Of a stretch of 64,000 nt of DNA, positions 53,197 to 61,474 are shown piece by piece. The position numbers and the translations under genes were made by a program. The first letter of the stretch is position 1. The number at the start of each line of letters is the position of its first letter. The stretch is from Muriicola sp041358175 (GTDB taxonomy: Bacteria; Bacteroidota; Bacteroidia; Flavobacteriales; Flavobacteriaceae), in assembly GCF_041358175.1 (NCBI RefSeq), contig NZ_JBGKBE010000009.1, forward strand, positions 62,001-126,000. Reading direction: 5' to 3'. Under the pieces are notes generated by a model, which was not told where the DNA came from, searched no databases, and saw nothing but the letters and a program-made list of their open reading frames with translations.

Positions 53197-53979
53197 ATGA
53201 GCAAACCTTTAATACTGGTGACAAATGACGATGGAATCACAGCCCCTGGTTTGCGTACGCTGGTACGATGTATGCGTCAACTTGGGGAAGTGGTGGTGGT
53301 GGCCCCCGATAGCCCGCAATCCGGCATGGGACATGCTATAACTTTAGACAACACCCTGTATTCAAAGCGGGTTGTTTTTGATAATGATAAAGATGCTCCA
53401 AAGGAGTATAGCTGTAGCGGAACACCCGCAGATTGTGTAAAACTGGCTCTGCAGGAACTGCTTCACAGAAGACCCGATATTTGTGTTTCCGGCATTAACC
53501 ACGGATCTAATGCCTCCATAAATGTGATCTATTCGGGTACTATGAGTGCGGCAATAGAAGCCGGGATTGAAGGCATCCCTGCCATAGGGTTTTCGCTATG
53601 TGACTACTCCTGGGAAGCCGACTTTTCGCCCGCCGAAGAAGCAGTAAAAAAAATCGTTTCTGAAGCCTTGCAAAATGGAATTCCAAAAGGTGTTGTCCTC
53701 AATGTGAATATTCCCAAAGTTGATTCCTCAGGCCTTAGGGGGATTAAAATATGCAGGCAGGCCAGGGCCAACTGGAAAGAAAAGTTTGACAAACGTACGA
53801 ATCCATCAGGCAAGGATTACTATTGGTTAACCGGTGAATTTCAATTGATGGATAATGGAGAAGATACCGACGAATGGGCACTTTCACAGGGCTTCGTTTC
53901 GGTAGTCCCTACCCAATTCGACCTTACCGCCCACTTTGCCATCCAAGACATTAACACATGGAATCTAAATGAATACTAA
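53197..53979 (+). CDS. surE: 5'/3'-nucleotidase SurE
   Basis: 260 residues. Metal-dependent nucleotidase of stationary-phase survival. ILVTNDDGITAPGLRTL carries the Asp-Asp metal site, VVVVAPDSPQSGMGHAITL follows, and SGINHGSNASINVIYSGTMSAA holds the conserved Asn and Ser. First gene of a plus-strand group with a small membrane protein and lpxB; overlaps the next gene by 11 bases. Confidence 0.95.
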   Translation: MSKPLILVTNDDGITAPGLRTLVRCMRQLGEVVVVAPDSPQSGMGHAITLDNTLYSKRVVFDNDKDAPKEYSCSGTPADCVKLALQELLHRRPDICVSGINHGSNASINVIYSGTMSAAIEAGIEGIPAIGFSLCDYSWEADFSPAEEAVKKIVSEALQNGIPKGVVLNVNIPKVDSSGLRGIKICRQARANWKEKFDKRTNPSGKDYYWLTGEFQLMDNGEDTDEWALSQGFVSVVPTQFDLTAHFAIQDINTWNLNEY

Positions 53980-54253
53980 AAAAGAACTTATTATAGGGTT
54001 TATAGTCGGACTCATTGCCAATACATTTGGCACCTTGTTATACATCCTCATATTCTCAGACCTGGGGATAGTGGAAACCTTCAAAGCCGCTGAAGAACAA
54101 GGATACCTGGGAAGCTTACTCGCCCTGGGAGCTATTTTAAATCTCGTGGCATTCTTTGCATTTCTAAGGATTCGGAGAGATCAGCGCGCCAAAGGGGTTC
54201 TTGTTGCGACCCTGCTCACTGCCTTGGTCATTTTATACTATAAGGTTTTCTGA
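53969..54253 (+). CDS. Small three-helix membrane protein between surE and lpxB
   Basis: 94 residues with three hydrophobic segments: about 7-29 (LIIGFIVGLIANTFGTLLYIL), 45-65 (LGSLLALGAILNLVAFFAFL) and 77-92. A basic loop RIRRDQRAKG follows the second helix, so the N-terminus is probably outside or the loop inside by the positive-inside rule. No known domain. Overlap with surE and a 1-base gap to lpxB indicate one operon. Function unknown; a role near lipid A synthesis is only suggested by position. Confidence 0.7.
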   Translation: MNTKKELIIGFIVGLIANTFGTLLYILIFSDLGIVETFKAAEEQGYLGSLLALGAILNLVAFFAFLRIRRDQRAKGVLVATLLTALVILYYKVF

Positions 54254-54254
54254 A

Positions 54255-55376
54255 ATGAAGTACTATATCATAGCAGGGGAAGCTTCCGGGGATCTGCATG
54301 GTTCAAACCTGATTAAGGCTTTGAAATCAGAGGATACAGAAGCCGATATTCGTTGCTGGGGTGGAGATTTGATGGAAGATGCAGGAGGTACACTGGTAAA
54401 GCACTATAAAGAACTCGGCTTTATGGGCTTTGTTGAAGTGGTATCAAATATCCGCCGGATATTTAAAAATATAGCCTTCTGTAAAGAGGATATCACTCAG
54501 TTTAATCCCGACTTGATTATTTTTATTGACTTTTCGGGTTTCAATCTCCGTATTGCTTCCTGGGCCAAAACCGAAGCTTATCGCACTTCGTATTATATCT
54601 CGCCACAAGTATGGGCTTCCAGAGAAGGAAGAATTAAAAAAATAAAAGCGAACATAGATCATATGTTTGTCATCCTCCCTTTTGAAAAAGAATTCTATGA
54701 GGAAAAGCACAATATTCCCGTCCACTTCGTAGGCCATCCATTACTCGACGCAATTGAAGCCCGGGAGAGAATTGATCCCAAAGCATTTAAAAACAAACAC
54801 CATCTGGATCCCCAGCGTAAGATAATCGCCTTACTCCCGGGCAGCAGAAAACAGGAAGTAGAAAAGATGCTGTCTGTTATGCTGTCTGTTATCCCTTCAT
54901 TTCCCGATTATCAATTTGTGATTGCAGCTGCACCTAGTCTCGATAAGGAGTTTTACACCCGATTTTTAAAGGCTAAACAGGTACACATGATATCCGGTGA
55001 AACCTATTCACTTCTCAGTACTTCCCATGCTGCCCTGGTCACCAGCGGTACGGCAACCCTTGAAACAGCCCTTTTTAAGGTCCCTCAGGTTGTTTGTTAT
55101 AAAGGTAGTTGGATTTCCTATCAGATCGCAAAACGCATCATTACCTTAAAATATATCTCCCTGGTAAATCTGATCATGGACAAAGAAGTGGTGAAAGAAC
55201 TGATTCAAAATCAACTCACCACTAAAGCCCTGACCAGGGAGCTAAAAGAGATCATCGATGGAGCCAAACGCGATGAGATTCTGTCGGAATACTCACAGCT
55301 TGAAAAAAAACTGGGTGGTCCGGGAGCCAGTAAAAAAGCGGCTCGAAAAATCGTTAGTCTTCTCCGCCAGGAATAA
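54255..55376 (+). CDS. lpxB: Lipid-A-disaccharide synthase LpxB
   Basis: 373 residues from the ATG at 54255. The start MKYYIIAGEASGDLHGSNL is the LpxB N-terminal signature; an upstream ATG at 54201 in the same frame would add 18 unrelated residues overlapping the previous gene. Later landmarks: PQVWASREGRIKKI, FVGHPLLD, LLPGSRKQEVEKML and TSGTATLETALFKVPQVVCYK. A GT-B fold peripheral membrane enzyme that joins UDP-diacylglucosamine to lipid X. The surE-lpxB neighbourhood is common in Bacteroidota. Confidence 0.96.
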   Translation: MKYYIIAGEASGDLHGSNLIKALKSEDTEADIRCWGGDLMEDAGGTLVKHYKELGFMGFVEVVSNIRRIFKNIAFCKEDITQFNPDLIIFIDFSGFNLRIASWAKTEAYRTSYYISPQVWASREGRIKKIKANIDHMFVILPFEKEFYEEKHNIPVHFVGHPLLDAIEARERIDPKAFKNKHHLDPQRKIIALLPGSRKQEVEKMLSVMLSVIPSFPDYQFVIAAAPSLDKEFYTRFLKAKQVHMISGETYSLLSTSHAALVTSGTATLETALFKVPQVVCYKGSWISYQIAKRIITLKYISLVNLIMDKEVVKELIQNQLTTKALTRELKEIIDGAKRDEILSEYSQLEKKLGGPGASKKAARKIVSLLRQE

Positions 55377-55429
55377 AATATTCCTTCCGGGAATCCGTTC
55401 CTGAAAAGAGGTGCTTCTTTTAGAACTAC

Positions 55430-55452
55430 GTCAGACTGAAGCCTGACTTCAG
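55430..55452. repeat. Nested inverted repeats downstream of lpxB
   Basis: CTGAAG at 55436-55441 pairs with CTTCAG at 55447-55452 (five-base loop), and GTCAG at 55430-55434 can instead pair with CTGAC at 55443-55447. The two hairpins exclude each other. No T-run follows, so it is not a standard terminator. Confidence 0.4.
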
Positions 55453-55462
55453 AATTAATCAT

Positions 55463-55470
55463 TAATTTTG
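55463..55470 (+). promoter_or_regulatory. Candidate -7 box of the NlpC/P60 lipoprotein gene
   Basis: TAATTTTG, matching TAnnTTTG, 28 bases before the ATG at 55499; no clear TTG at -33. Confidence 0.4.
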
Positions 55471-55498
55471 ATGGAAGCCCGATCCTATCGCAAAGATC

Positions 55499-56074
55499 AT
55501 GTTTAAAAAATTCATTATCACGTCTCTCTGTCTTGGGGTTGTTTCCTGTGGAGTTGTTAAAAAGAAAACTACCTACGGCAGTAAGAGAACGGCTGCTGTG
55601 GCAGCTTCAGAATTACCCGGCGAAATTGATAGCGATTCCATTTCTGACATCAAAAGTGACGAAAAGGTCATTGAAAGCGAGATCAGTCTCAATCGATCTG
55701 AAGAGATCATCAATACCGCCCTCACCTTTACAGGGGTGAAATACAAGTATGGCGGCACAACGCGAAAGGGTATGGATTGCTCCGGGCTATTGTACGTATC
55801 TTTTCTCGAACATGATATCTATCTCCCAAGGGTGTCATACTATATGGCAAATGAAGGTAAAAAAATTAAGCTCGATGAAGTCAGTAAGGGCGACCTCCTT
55901 TTTTTTACCACTTCTAAGCGCCGGAAAAGAATAAATCACGTGGGATTGGTGGTGGCTGTTGATGGGGAAGACATCAGATTTATCCACTCTACCACTTCCC
56001 GGGGAGTGATTGTTTCTTCCCTTAAAGAAGGCTATTGGAATTACGCCTTTGTAAAAGCCACCCGTGTCTTATGA
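55499..56074 (+). CDS. NlpC/P60 (C40) peptidoglycan endopeptidase lipoprotein
   Basis: 191 residues. Lipoprotein signal MFKKFIITSLCLGVVSC with the anchor Cys at residue 17. After a short acidic linker comes the NlpC/P60 domain: catalytic Cys in KYGGTTRKGMDCSGLLYVSF, His in RINHVGLVV and the third residue in FIHSTTSRGV. It probably cuts stem peptides (gamma-D-Glu-meso-DAP bonds) in the periplasm. Followed after 1 base by comEC. Confidence 0.92.
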   Translation: MFKKFIITSLCLGVVSCGVVKKKTTYGSKRTAAVAASELPGEIDSDSISDIKSDEKVIESEISLNRSEEIINTALTFTGVKYKYGGTTRKGMDCSGLLYVSFLEHDIYLPRVSYYMANEGKKIKLDEVSKGDLLFFTTSKRRKRINHVGLVVAVDGEDIRFIHSTTSRGVIVSSLKEGYWNYAFVKATRVL

Positions 56075-56075
56075 G

Positions 56076-58097
56076 ATGAAACCCCTGGAATTTATCTCAG
56101 TAAAGTTTAGCATTGGCCTGCTTCTGGGAATTAGCTGTGGCTGGTTATTTCCCATTCCTCAAGAACTGGCCATTCTCCTATCAACAATCTGCTTGGTTGT
56201 TACTTCGCTGTTTTTTCTATTTGAAAACTACCGTAAGGGAATATATTTTGGATTTGCCACATTTCTGAGTTTCATTTCACTTGGGATCGTCGCTATTACA
56301 TTGGCACAACCGAAACTTTCAGCTCACCATTATTCACGTGACTACAACCAGGATAATGGATTTTGGATTCTTGAACTCAGGGAAGTGCTCAAGCCTACGA
56401 ATTTCAACAGGCGATATATCTTCCAAGTACATGCTTTAAACGATTCTGCCAGAAGTGGTTTGATCCTGGGCAGTATTCAAAAAGAAGACAAGATTTCGGA
56501 TCTCAAGGTGGACAACCACCTGATGTATTACGGAAAAGTACATCCCATTTCACCTCCCTTAAATCCTTACCAATTTGCCTATGATTCGTACATGGAAAGC
56601 AAAGGAGTTTATGACCAGATCTACCTTAATCCGGAAAATTCAATTCAGCTGAACACCACAGGAAAAAGCCTGAAGGGATGGGCAGCTCAATTACAACTTC
56701 ATATTAAAAAAGAGCTATCCTCTACACCTTTGGGCGTTAAAGAGCAGGGAGTTCTCAGAGCCATCCTTCTGGGGCAAAGAAATGATCTCGATCCTGAGGT
56801 GTACCGGAGCTACAAAGATGCAGGTGCCGTTCATATACTTGCCGTTTCGGGTTTGCACATTGGAATTTTATTATTAATTATCCGGTTTTTCTTAAAGCCG
56901 TTGATGTCTTCCCACTTCGGAAGGAGCACCTCAATGATTGTTACGCTGCTGATTCTATGGGTATATGCTTTGTTTACCGGTGTCTCACCCTCTGTAGTCA
57001 GGGCTGTGGCTATGTTTAGTTTTATAACCTATGCCTTGTACCTCAACAGGCCTACCTCAGCTATAAATATCCTGGCCCTTTCATTTTTAGCCATTTTATT
57101 GATTCAACCTAAATTCCTGTTCCAGGTTGGCTTCCAGTTAAGCTATGCCGCTGTATTTACAATTGGTTGGATATATCCCCTGCTCATTCGATTCTGGAGG
57201 CCGCGAAATAGATTCATTAAGCGTCTATGGAAATTATTTGCGGTAAGCCTATCTGCACAACTGGGTGTACTTCCTCTCTGTTTGTATTACTTTCATCAAT
57301 TCCCGGGAGCTTTTCTTGTTTCCTCAATGCTGATTATCCCCTTCCTGGGAATCCTCCTGGGCCTGGGGATACTGCTCGTCCTGCTGGCGAGTTTAAAGTC
57401 ACTGCCCGATTCCCTCGCCCTTGTCTATAACCAAATGATCAGAACCATGAATGAATTAATCGGATACATTGCTTCTCAGGAAAACTTTATTATTCGGCAA
57501 ATTCCTATGGACAGACCCGGACTGGTCCTGTTATCTGTCATTATTATCCTCCTCGTCTTAAGCCTCCAAAAGAAGAAGTTTGTCTATCTGTGTTTCCTGG
57601 GAGTTTCAATTGCCGGATTTCAGGTATGGAATTTATACCTGCTACATCAGAACAGGCAAAAAAATGAAGTTATGATTCTGCATCAAGTGGCCAGCACAGC
57701 CATTCTCTATCAAAATGGAGATGTTCTTTACGCGATGACCAATGACTCGATGAAAATAAAAACCCTGGTTGAAAATTTTGAGTTGAATCGGCGAATACAA
57801 TCCACAAAATCAATTCCTGTTCCAAATTCATTTTATTTAGGTCAGGATCAATGGATACTACTAGACAGTTCAGGGGTACTTCCTCCGGTACTGAAAAATA
57901 TCAAGGGATTGATTTTAACACAATCCCCCAGAATTCACCTGGGACGAATTCTCGAGCAGAGTTGTCCTGACAGAATAATTGCAGATGGCAGTAATTATGC
58001 TGATGACATCAGGCGCTGGAGACGTAGCTGTCAGATCTATGGAATTCCGTTTTATTCCACTGCAGAGATGGGAGCCCTGTCGTTAGGGCAAATGTAA
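56076..58097 (+). CDS. comEC: ComEC/Rec2-family DNA-uptake membrane protein with degenerate C-terminal domain
   Basis: About 673 residues from the ATG at 56076, 1 base after the previous stop (an in-frame GTG lies at 56064). Layout: N-terminal helices and an OB-like DUF4131 region (about 25-190), then the competence domain with LLGQRNDLDPEVYRSYKDAGAVHILAVSGLHIGILL and ALFTGVSPSVVRAVAMFSF, about ten helices in all. The last 140 residues retain the outline of a metallo-beta-lactamase domain (end segment IPFYSTAEMGALSL) but lack the HxHxDH metal motif. It should pass single-stranded DNA across the inner membrane. Confidence 0.9.
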   Translation: MKPLEFISVKFSIGLLLGISCGWLFPIPQELAILLSTICLVVTSLFFLFENYRKGIYFGFATFLSFISLGIVAITLAQPKLSAHHYSRDYNQDNGFWILELREVLKPTNFNRRYIFQVHALNDSARSGLILGSIQKEDKISDLKVDNHLMYYGKVHPISPPLNPYQFAYDSYMESKGVYDQIYLNPENSIQLNTTGKSLKGWAAQLQLHIKKELSSTPLGVKEQGVLRAILLGQRNDLDPEVYRSYKDAGAVHILAVSGLHIGILLLIIRFFLKPLMSSHFGRSTSMIVTLLILWVYALFTGVSPSVVRAVAMFSFITYALYLNRPTSAINILALSFLAILLIQPKFLFQVGFQLSYAAVFTIGWIYPLLIRFWRPRNRFIKRLWKLFAVSLSAQLGVLPLCLYYFHQFPGAFLVSSMLIIPFLGILLGLGILLVLLASLKSLPDSLALVYNQMIRTMNELIGYIASQENFIIRQIPMDRPGLVLLSVIIILLVLSLQKKKFVYLCFLGVSIAGFQVWNLYLLHQNRQKNEVMILHQVASTAILYQNGDVLYAMTNDSMKIKTLVENFELNRRIQSTKSIPVPNSFYLGQDQWILLDSSGVLPPVLKNIKGLILTQSPRIHLGRILEQSCPDRIIADGSNYADDIRRWRRSCQIYGIPFYSTAEMGALSLGQM

Positions 58098-58102
58098 AAA
58101 GG

Positions 58103-59881
58103 TTAACGAATACCGTGCATCATCCGTTTCAGAGGTCGGTTCAATACAATTGAAATACCCCCGAGGGCAATACAGAGAATGGTAAAGATCAGGAAGAAAC
58201 TACTCAGGGAGTAGGTAGCCGTGATCTCGTCAATCATTCCTCCAAGTGTTCCTGCCAATTTCTGTCCGATAGCTATCGCCAGATACCAGATTCCGAACAT
58301 AAAGCCAATCATCCGTGGCGGAACTAATTTACTCAGATAGGACAGTCCGACCGGAGAAACACACAATTCACCCATGGTGATCAGGAGATAGGCAAGTATC
58401 AAGTAGATCATACTTACTGAAGCTGTGGCTGCCCCCTGAGGGATACTCAGGGTTCCAAAGACCAGTACTGCAAACCCCAATCCTTGTAGTATGAGTCCGA
58501 TACCGTACTTATGAGCTGCACTCGGGTTGTATTTGCTCTCCCACCAACGGGAAAATAATGGAGCCAGGGTAATAATAAAAAAGGAGTTCAAAATGGCAAA
58601 CCAGCTGGCCTCTACTTCATTCCCCTCCTGAGCAAATTTCTCATAAAGACGGAATATCGAAAGCCCCCAGATACCTATAAAAGCTATACCCAAAAAAATG
58701 TTTGAGAAGGGAATCCTGGAATAGGTCTTTTTGAACAGCAAATACAACACCCAGGTAATGATTATCATCGGTACTGTTGTTAGAAGGGCATCGACGATTT
58801 TAAAGATCAGGGATGCAGAACCGGTTAGTGTCCTGTCTGTATAGTCCCTGGCAAAAATGGTCATCGTACCCAGATTTTGCTCAAAGGTGGCAAAGAATAT
58901 CACCGTAAATATCCCAAAAATAGACACAGCGAATATCCTGTTCCGTACGAGCCTGGTATACCTTAAAGTCCGACTAATAATCAGGATCAGAAATATAAAC
59001 AAGGCTAAGAGAACAGTAATAGTAGAGCCATCTAAAACATCTTCTGAAAACGGCAATTGCAAGGTAAAATCGAGGAAGTTGATATTCTCAATCTTGGATA
59101 GAGGATCATTGAATAAATACATCAGACCTCCCAAGGAAGACAGGATTATAAGGAGATAATCAAATTTGGTAAAAGGATTGAGCTTTTCCTCTACTTCCTG
59201 TTCCTGTATTTCCGAAGGATCGAATACTTCTGATGCCTTCATAGGCTTTTCCCCTATTTTGCCGAAGAGGCTACCGGCGAGCCAGAATTGCAGCATTCCG
59301 AAGAACATAAATATCCCAGCGAGGCCAAAGCCCCATGCCCAGCCGTAGTTCTCGGCCAGATATCCACAGAGCATCATCCCGAAGAAGGCCCCGGCATTAA
59401 CACCCATATAGAAAATTGTATAGGCCCCATCCTTTTTGGATTCCTTGCCACGATACATTTCTGAAATCACCGAGGTGATATTTGGTTTAAAAAATCCGGT
59501 GCCAATAACCAGAAGTCCAAGACCTACATAGAGAGACCATACCGTTTCCAGCGCCATGCATGCATGGCCCAGGGTCATCACTGCACATCCTATGATGATT
59601 GCCTTTTTATACCCAATAAGCTTATCAGCTATATACCCACCCAAAATAGGCGTTAAGTAAAGAAGGGAAGCATAGGTCCCAATCAGTGCCAGGGCATGTT
59701 CCCTTGGCCATTCCCAGCCAGGATTGCTATCAAGGATAGGCGCAGTAAGGAACAATACGAGTAGTACGCGCATGCCGTAAAAGGAAAAACGCTCCCACAT
59801 TTCGGTGAAGAAAAGCACAAAAAGGCCTGCCGGGTGCCCTAAAACTTTATCCTTAAACAGATTTTCGATATCAGTATTCAT
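58103..59881 (-). CDS. POT-family proton-coupled peptide transporter (copy 1)
   Basis: 592 residues, about 14 membrane helices. The N-terminal signature GHPAGLFVLFFTEMWERFSFYGMR contains the ExxER proton/peptide motif, and NAGAFFGMMLCGYLAENYGWAWGFGLAGIFMFFG is the second family segment. A charged cytoplasmic loop (MKASEVFDPSEIQEQEVEEKLNP) separates the halves. It imports di- and tripeptides. Paralogue of the adjacent POT gene, 51 bases downstream of it, in an operon led by the dipeptidyl peptidase. Confidence 0.93.
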   Translation of the reverse strand: MNTDIENLFKDKVLGHPAGLFVLFFTEMWERFSFYGMRVLLVLFLTAPILDSNPGWEWPREHALALIGTYASLLYLTPILGGYIADKLIGYKKAIIIGCAVMTLGHACMALETVWSLYVGLGLLVIGTGFFKPNITSVISEMYRGKESKKDGAYTIFYMGVNAGAFFGMMLCGYLAENYGWAWGFGLAGIFMFFGMLQFWLAGSLFGKIGEKPMKASEVFDPSEIQEQEVEEKLNPFTKFDYLLIILSSLGGLMYLFNDPLSKIENINFLDFTLQLPFSEDVLDGSTITVLLALFIFLILIISRTLRYTRLVRNRIFAVSIFGIFTVIFFATFEQNLGTMTIFARDYTDRTLTGSASLIFKIVDALLTTVPMIIITWVLYLLFKKTYSRIPFSNIFLGIAFIGIWGLSIFRLYEKFAQEGNEVEASWFAILNSFFIITLAPLFSRWWESKYNPSAAHKYGIGLILQGLGFAVLVFGTLSIPQGAATASVSMIYLILAYLLITMGELCVSPVGLSYLSKLVPPRMIGFMFGIWYLAIAIGQKLAGTLGGMIDEITATYSLSSFFLIFTILCIALGGISIVLNRPLKRMMHGIR

Positions 59882-59932
59882 CGGTTGGTCTTTTTAAATC
59901 CTAATTGAATTTACGGCAGGGTATCCCTGATT

Positions 59933-61462
59933 TTATTTTGTTAAATCTCTTTCTTCTTCCTCCACTCCGTGAGTTAATCGTTTTAGTGGTTTTAAAAGCA
60001 TAATCACCAAAACACCAAAGATGACGCAGAAAATGGTGATTCCGGCAAATATATTGAGTTCACCAGCTTCCGAAGCAGATTCTCCTATGAGTCCGGCCAC
60101 TTTATTACCGAGTCCGGTAGCAGCAAAATACACACCCATCATCAGGGCCCCATATCTTACAGGTGCCAATTTGGTAATAAAGGAGAGCGCCACAGGGGAA
60201 GCACATAATTCGCCAAGGGTGTGAAAGAGATAAGCCAGGGCCAGCCAATACAATGCCGATTTTCCTAACTCCTCGTACTGCATAGAAGCAAATACCATAA
60301 AAACAAAACCAAGTCCCATGATAATTACTCCGTTCGCCATTTTAAACAAAGAAGAAGCCTCTTTGCCTCTGTGTTTCCACCACAACCAGAAATTAGCCAC
60401 AGGAACGGCAAAGATCATGATATAAAAAGGGTTAAAGAACTGAAAAGCCGCAGCGGGTATTTCATAACCAAAGAGGAAGCGATCTGTTCTATTTTCAGCA
60501 TAGAGATTCATTAGGCCGCCTGCCTGCTCAAATGCCCCCCAGAATACGATCACAATAATAAAGGACAGTAATAAAACCAAATATCTGTCTTTCTCAACCT
60601 GAGATCTGAGATCCTGATAAATGGTCACCATCATCCCTACTACGACTGAAAGAAAAATAAAGAATACGATATAGGCGATCTTCTGATGTCCGATAAAAAA
60701 CCAGGCAGCCAGACTTGATCCTAGGGCGAGGAACAAGGTAATCAGCAGTGTTTTGCCTGAGCTAAATTGTTGCTGGAAAATCTGTTTGATGGAAACATCA
60801 TCGCTATTCGCTTCCACGGGTTTTGGTTTATTACCTACTGATACCAGGTATTTCTGCCCTGAGAGATATACCACTTGTCCTAATACCATCCCAATGGCTG
60901 CAAGTCCAAATCCGGCATGCCATCCCCAAATATCAGCAACATATGCCACAGATAATGCTGCGAGGGCAGCTCCCGTATTGATGCCAATATAGAAGATTGA
61001 AAATCCTTTGTCACGTCGTTCGTCACCTTGTTGATACAATCCACCAACCAAGGTAGAAATATTAGGTTTCAGCATCCCTACACCTGAAATAATTAGTGCG
61101 AGACCTGTATAAAAGGCCCACATCAATTCAACAGAAAGAATCCCGTGTCCTGCTACCAGTAAAAAGCCTCCAATCATAACGGCTTTTTTCTGGCCGATGA
61201 TTTTATCAGCAATAATACCTCCGGGAATGGAAGCCACATATACCAACATCGTATACCAGCCATAAAGGGAAAGTGCTTCGTTGCTCAGCCAGCCCAGACC
61301 GGGATTATCTCCCAGGGTCTCTGCAGTGAGATATAACACTAAAATACCCCTCATCCCGTAGTATGAGAAGCGTTCCCACATTTCTGTTAGAAACAAGATG
61401 TAGAGTCCGGCCGGGTGACCAAATAACTCTCTTTCGTGTGCTGGTTTAGTTGACATTGCCAT
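59933..61462 (-). CDS. POT-family proton-coupled peptide transporter (copy 2)
   Basis: 509 residues, about 12-14 membrane helices. FGHPAGLYILFLTEMWERFSYYGMR holds ExxER, and INTGAALAALSVAYVADIWGWHAGFGLAAIGMVLG matches the second POT signature. Shorter interdomain loop than its neighbour. Starts 12 bases after the dipeptidyl peptidase stop, so it is surely co-transcribed with it. The two copies look clearly homologous over the first 100 residues but differ enough to have distinct peptide preferences. Confidence 0.93.
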   Translation of the reverse strand: MAMSTKPAHERELFGHPAGLYILFLTEMWERFSYYGMRGILVLYLTAETLGDNPGLGWLSNEALSLYGWYTMLVYVASIPGGIIADKIIGQKKAVMIGGFLLVAGHGILSVELMWAFYTGLALIISGVGMLKPNISTLVGGLYQQGDERRDKGFSIFYIGINTGAALAALSVAYVADIWGWHAGFGLAAIGMVLGQVVYLSGQKYLVSVGNKPKPVEANSDDVSIKQIFQQQFSSGKTLLITLFLALGSSLAAWFFIGHQKIAYIVFFIFLSVVVGMMVTIYQDLRSQVEKDRYLVLLLSFIIVIVFWGAFEQAGGLMNLYAENRTDRFLFGYEIPAAAFQFFNPFYIMIFAVPVANFWLWWKHRGKEASSLFKMANGVIIMGLGFVFMVFASMQYEELGKSALYWLALAYLFHTLGELCASPVALSFITKLAPVRYGALMMGVYFAATGLGNKVAGLIGESASEAGELNIFAGITIFCVIFGVLVIMLLKPLKRLTHGVEEEERDLTK

Positions 61463-61474
61463 ATTATTGGATTG

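Noticed and set aside
55380..55394. Short inverted repeat ATTCC/GGAAT just after lpxB
   Set aside because: Five-base arms without a T-run; expected by chance.
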